This document shows positions 33,701 to 35,515 of a stretch of 35,515 nucleotides of DNA, one piece after another; the first letter of the stretch is position 1; every line of letters begins with the position of its first letter. The DNA is from CAZPDM01 sp964585305 (GTDB taxonomy: Bacteria > Planctomycetota > Uabimicrobiia > Uabimicrobiales > JABWCH01): NCBI GenBank assembly GCA_964585305.1, contig CAZPDM010000040.1, positions 1-35,515 on the forward strand, written 5' to 3'. A program made the translations under genes and the position numbers. Below the pieces are notes generated by a model that worked only from the letters and a program-made list of their open reading frames with translations, was not told the origin of the DNA and searched no databases.

Positions 33701-33907
33701 GCGTAATTTAGAGTATTCGTTATAGAGCATCCATTCAATTTTTCCTAAACGAAATTCATTCGCTTTTTGAAGACTATACTGCATAGAATCACCAACCATC
33801 AATGCTCCAACAATAATTGCGGCAGCAGTCATCGTTCCCAAAATAAGCCAGAAATATTCTTGCCAATAATATCTAAGAGTGCTACATATTAAAATTAAAA
33901 TACTCAC
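30758..33907 (-). CDS. FtsX/MacB-type ABC transporter permease, large
   Basis: The 1049-residue membrane protein has an N-terminal transmembrane helix (about 18-38), a long extracytoplasmic MacB-like periplasmic core domain (about 40-510), and a first FtsX-type three-helix bundle (about 515-635). It continues with another helix (SLAVIIMLSFGIFIVIAVG, about 680), a second extracytoplasmic domain and a C-terminal FtsX bundle (about 930-1045) with the typical RNIEERRNELAVLFSLGFS coupling segment. Such permeases work with a MacB/LolD-type ATPase in lipoprotein or peptide export; none is adjacent. The start is GTG with AAGGA 6 nt upstream. Transcription diverges from the GyrI-like gene. Confidence 0.85.
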   Translation of the reverse strand: MSILILICSTLRYYWQEYFWLILGTMTAAAIIVGALMVGDSMQYSLQKANEFRLGKIEWMLYNEYSKLRPDLLETIVSSIKKEKSIDVIGASILQLYGTPTNLKNQKKIPHTQILGIDSNWMKLVDIYSTGDIQNIQDLPEGIGLANETLMNELDLKLGDEIVVRTLKKSEMSWESPLSAKPKVIFFNVKVVGVLKNDQLGNFQFSSTASLPANLFVSRTWLNHNIGTQDFSNLFLISSKDKKNNKEISLEYLQKNLEKHWKIEDAGVYWNILENEKIELQTSNIFLQKELSEVALNAYPNSQGILTYFVNSINLKNNSTPYSFITSTDLSSLGISCQDNEIVITDWLAEDLEAVIGDEVLLKYWVMGELRQIKEEEKIFKIVKIVPIEGFFADPSLMPNFPGLKEAQSCQNWNPGVPIDVKKIRSKDEIYWQQYSGTPKAWLNLAVGQKLWSNNFGNLTAIRYPKQAQKIVTEKVLPILSPEKLGWQWLDLLSQSILSQKTNVDFGQLFLGLSLFILIAAFILIHLLFSLHWDKHQKQYIIFQKLGFSRQRIFIILILKLFPVVFISIFLGIILAIFYSYSIIQGLNSIWSSATGKLFLIWNFSWCSILIGAVASLFVIFFTLSYSTYRKCEILYKNKFFLEKESYLQKNFFRDFTIYSLAWKNMFRNSRRSLAVIIMLSFGIFIVIAVGTHQKLPENTNLASSGTGGFSFFIETTLPISYDLNTPQGRLELNLPLELPENVHIFSLRKFTGDDASCKNPYHALQPTLIAIPCKIFDKKQVFSFANILDVSTQHPWLLLEKKYPSLNDAPIIPGIIDQSVLQWGLGKKLGDVISYTDEFGKKLYIKIVATLSGSIFQGSILISEPNLKIFFPTKNNIKILLVETPTIHAEYIIDILKEQLQDFGIQLQSTSQRLIDFYSVENIYMEIFLALGSLGIILGSIGTGILLSRNIEERRNELAVLFSLGFSLKKIKYLLAFEHSLLIVCALFLGILGGMALAIPNLLISGKTIPVFIIMGLILGIFIVASLAIFCPLFFFEKKKLLTSLRSE

Positions 33908-34000
33908 AATGATTCCTTAAAAAGAAAAAAAAACACTCTATCCCATAAAAATCCAATTGTTAATTATATGAAAATATTTTTATTTTTCCATCTCAAAAAA

Positions 34001-34017
34001 TGTTAAAATGTTTAACA
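34001..34017. promoter_or_regulatory. Palindromic operator-like site between divergent genes
   Basis: TGTTAAA-ATG-TTTAACA is a perfect 7-bp inverted repeat with a 3-bp spacer, between the divergent permease and GyrI-like genes. Its size and position suit a dimeric repressor, but no regulator gene is adjacent. Confidence 0.35.
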
Positions 34018-34069
34018 CTCACAATATTCATTTATTTAAACTATCTTTTTTTATTAGGAGGAATAAAAA

Positions 34070-34546
34070 ATGGAACAGGAAATTTGTTGTCCAAAATTTG
34101 ATCCTATCCCATGGAATGAAAAAAAAATTGTTTGGGATAAAAAAACATTTATCAAAGATCGTGTCTTTTGTTTATTCCACATTCCAATAAATTTTGGCAG
34201 CAAAATGATAAAAAATGTCAAAATTATGGAATCCTCTCAAGCTGTACCAGAAATGTCAGAGTTTATTGTTTTGTCTAATAATGAGACATTATGGGGAATG
34301 GATATTTATATCAAAACAAAACAGGAAATTCCTAATGCAAATAATGTAACTATTTCCGGAAGTTTTTTATCTAAGGTCTTTGAAGGTGAATATAGAAATA
34401 TCCCTAAATGGATCGAAGAAATGAAAATATATGTTTCTTCCAAAGGAACCGAAATAAAAGATCTTTTTTTCTATTATACAACTTGTCCAAAATGCGCAAA
34501 AAAATATGGGAATAACTATGTTGTATTATTGGCAAAAATAGAATAA
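34070..34546 (+). CDS. GyrI-like small-molecule-binding domain protein
   Basis: The 158-residue cytoplasmic protein starts CCPKFDPIPWNEKKI and ends TTCPKCAKKYGNNYVVLLAKIE. This pattern is shared by a family of stand-alone GyrI-like proteins sometimes annotated as hydrolases. NVTISGSFLSKVFEGEYRNIPKW fits the GyrI/effector-binding fold (strand, then helix). Conserved Cys pairs (CC at 6-7, CPKC near 140) could bind a metal or be redox-active; this is inference. Ribosome binding site GGAGG is 7 nt upstream. It is monocistronic. No catalytic function can be assigned. Confidence 0.65.
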   Translation: MEQEICCPKFDPIPWNEKKIVWDKKTFIKDRVFCLFHIPINFGSKMIKNVKIMESSQAVPEMSEFIVLSNNETLWGMDIYIKTKQEIPNANNVTISGSFLSKVFEGEYRNIPKWIEEMKIYVSSKGTEIKDLFFYYTTCPKCAKKYGNNYVVLLAKIE

Positions 34547-34562
34547 TCTAATCTTATTGATA

Positions 34563-34628
34563 GGAAAATATTTGTTGCGGCCTTTGATTGTATTTAATCA
34601 AAGGTTAATAAGCAACAAAGTATTTTCC
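34563..34628 (+). terminator. Nested inverted repeat downstream of the GyrI-like gene
   Basis: The outer arms GGAAAATATTTGTTGC / GCAACAAAGTATTTTCC (one bulge) enclose an inner perfect 9-bp hairpin CCTTTGATT/AATCAAAGG. It lies 17 nt after the stop codon. There is no T-run directly after it, so it may be an RNA-stabilising structure or a small repeat element rather than a classic terminator. Confidence 0.5.
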
Positions 34629-34660
34629 GTTAAAAATAATTGAAAATAAAGATTTTTTAC

Positions 34661-34698
34661 AAAAAAAAGCAAGATAAAATAAAATCTTGCTTTTTTTT
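34661..34698 (+). terminator. Intrinsic terminator
   Basis: AAAAAAAAGCAAGAT / ATCTTGCTTTTTTTT, a perfect 15-bp stem with an 8-nt loop ending in a T8 run. It probably serves the GyrI-like gene and, on the other strand, the gene remnant at 34745. Confidence 0.88.
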
Positions 34699-34704
34699 AT
34701 TTTA

Positions 34705-34774
34705 TATAGCTAAAATTCTTTTCGTACAACAAGTTTTCCTATAGCTAAAATTCTTTTCGTACAACAAGTTTTCC
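34705..34774. repeat. 35-bp tandem duplication
   Basis: Two identical adjacent copies of a 35-bp unit beginning tatagctaaaattcttttcg (34705-34739 and 34740-34774). On the minus strand it covers the last codons and stop (KLVVRKEF-stop) of the ORF remnant at 34745-34945. Confidence 0.9.
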
Positions 34775-34945
34775 CATTTTTCTTAGCTTTTCTTCAATAA
34801 AAGGAATAATCTTTTTCCGTGGAAACAACCCCAATTGTGTAAAAACAATTCCATGGTGTCCAAGATTATCTGGATGCCGGTTGCCGATATTTTGACAATT
34901 TATTAGGATGTCTAAAATGCAATGTGTCCCAGAACCGATGAAAAG
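34745..34945 (-). pseudogene. Probable gene remnant (66 codons, no start)
   Basis: An open minus-strand frame without an ATG, bounded upstream by TAA at 34946-34948, reads LFIGSGTHCILDILINCQNI, then a Gly/His segment (HPDNLGHHGIVFTQLGLFPR) and a Lys-rich C-terminus. Composition looks protein-like, but I do not recognise a family. It is probably the 3' end of a decayed gene. Its last codons are duplicated by the 35-bp repeat. Confidence 0.3.
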
Positions 34946-35229
34946 TTATTCCGATTTGGATTCGCTTAAGGAAGATTTGAGAAATATGGATGTTGAAGGT
35001 GGAAAACATTGGCGAGTTCTTTCTCTCCGATATTTCGCTAAGACGAGGCGGGCTGCAAACATCATGCGCCCAAAATTATTTTCAGGAGAGCAAACTCATT
35101 ATCGACGATGCCATAGTAAATGCAGTGAATTCGTTTTACAAGCACAACAGTAGTTATTCCAATTCGCCGGTAAAATTGACGACCAGAGCCAATCATGGCA
35201 GCGCAAGAAGCATCTCAGAAAATATTTAA
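34908..35229 (+). pseudogene. Possible frameshifted hypothetical gene
   Basis: Two overlapping plus-strand frames each look protein-like in a different half. The first (from 34908) reads PEPMKSYSDLDSLKEDLRN and GGKHWRVLSLRYFAKTRRAA. The second (to TAA 35227-35229) reads NYFQESKLIIDDAIVNAVNS and ends TTRANHGSARSISENI. A one-base frameshift between about 35040 and 35090 would join them into one protein of about 105 residues. No family recognised, and there is no strong ribosome binding site. It overlaps the minus-strand remnant by about 38 nt, so one of the two is likely not real. Confidence 0.35.
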
Positions 35230-35307
35230 GGCGTAATAGCTTTTCTTCTAAAAAAGATATATAATATTGAAAAGATGAAAAAATAATATTAAAAAAGGAG
35301 AAAAAAC

Positions 35308-35515
35308 ATGAGGCCACTAGAGGTAAAATTTCCAAGAGGTGCTGAAAAGGATTTAGAAGAATACTTAAAAAAAATAAAGAATATCCGAATATTTAGACGT
35401 GCCCAAGGTGTATTAGAAGTAATAAAAGGAAATCATGTAGAAAGTGTTTCCCAAATGCTAAGATTTGCAAACTCTGCATTGAGAAAATGGATAAGACGCT
35501 ATGTAGCATACGGAA
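35308..35515 (+). CDS. IS630-like transposase N-terminal helix-turn-helix, partial at window end
   Basis: Sixty-nine codons are visible before the window ends. The sequence IRIFRRAQGVLEVIKGNHVE SV is followed by SQMLRFANSALRKWIRRYV. This matches the N-terminal helix-turn-helix of IS630-family transposases (RAQ.VL....G.sv...A......v..W...y). The catalytic DDE part is beyond the window. AAGGAG lies 7 nt before the ATG, and TATAAT at 35260 could be its -10 box. The flanking sequence contains gene remnants, consistent with a mobile-element insertion zone. Confidence 0.65.
   Translation, partial: MRPLEVKFPRGAEKDLEEYLKKIKNIRIFRRAQGVLEVIKGNHVESVSQMLRFANSALRKWIRRYVAYG

Noticed and set aside
34008..34190. 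Plus-strand ORF overlapping the start of the GyrI-like gene
   Set aside because: It is out of frame with the gene that has a strong ribosome binding site and conserved family ends.

Overview
The window is strongly AT-rich, densely coded DNA on both strands, with two 100-base runs of N (10940-11039 and 23860-23959), so it is a scaffold rather than a closed sequence. Gene content suggests a Gram-negative-type bacterium with much Ser/Thr phosphorylation: a lipoprotein secretin, a prepilin-like protein, secreted papain and CHAP enzymes, a Hanks-type kinase, a PP2C phosphatase and a vWA protein. This mix fits Planctomycetota or a similar lineage, but no ribosomal or other phylogenetic marker is present, so placement is tentative.

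Layout. 1-170: tail of an Rpn/PD-(D/E)XK transposase-like gene. 268-2934 (-): a PlsC/ACP/acyl-ligase fusion. 3255-4623: a tandem repeat with twin short ORFs, then mutY. 4849-5961: secreted papain-like protease. 10196-6009 (-): a compact operon rpiB / 908-aa kinase-like protein with Gln-Pro repeats / S4-less TlyA-like methyltransferase / prepilin-like protein. 10557-10640: tRNA-Leu(CAA). 10917-11176: an 82-bp tandem repeat broken by gap 1. About 11262-13747: a group II intron whose maturase has lost the reverse transcriptase YADD motif. 13905-14065: a probable structured leader RNA. 14114-23750: lipoprotein secretin, PP2C fusion, vWA protein, MIO ammonia-lyase and Ser/Thr kinase. 23805-24109: a 95-bp tandem repeat broken by gap 2. 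24160-26261: SAM methyltransferase plus PLP decarboxylase. 29406-26320 (-): a 1028-aa coiled-coil protein with an ERF-like ssDNA-annealing domain. 29467-29635: a nested inverted-repeat element. 29745-30680: secreted CHAP protein. 33907-30758 (-): FtsX-type permease. 34070-34546: GyrI-like protein. 34563-35515: inverted repeats, gene remnants and the start of an IS630-like transposase.

How the genes work together. PP2C, vWA and kinase genes lie on one strand and look like a phosphorylation module (compare TerY-P triads), with an ammonia-lyase of unusual size inside the cluster and cotranscribed with the kinase. The prepilin-like protein and the secretin hint at a type II secretion or type IV pilus system encoded elsewhere. 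Most transcription units end in clear hairpin-plus-T terminators, several placed to serve convergent genes.

The items most worth a second look are the RT-dead intron maturase, the leader RNA with mutually exclusive stems, the ERF-like domain in a long coiled-coil protein next to a nested inverted-repeat element, and the kinase/phosphatase/vWA/ammonia-lyase cluster.
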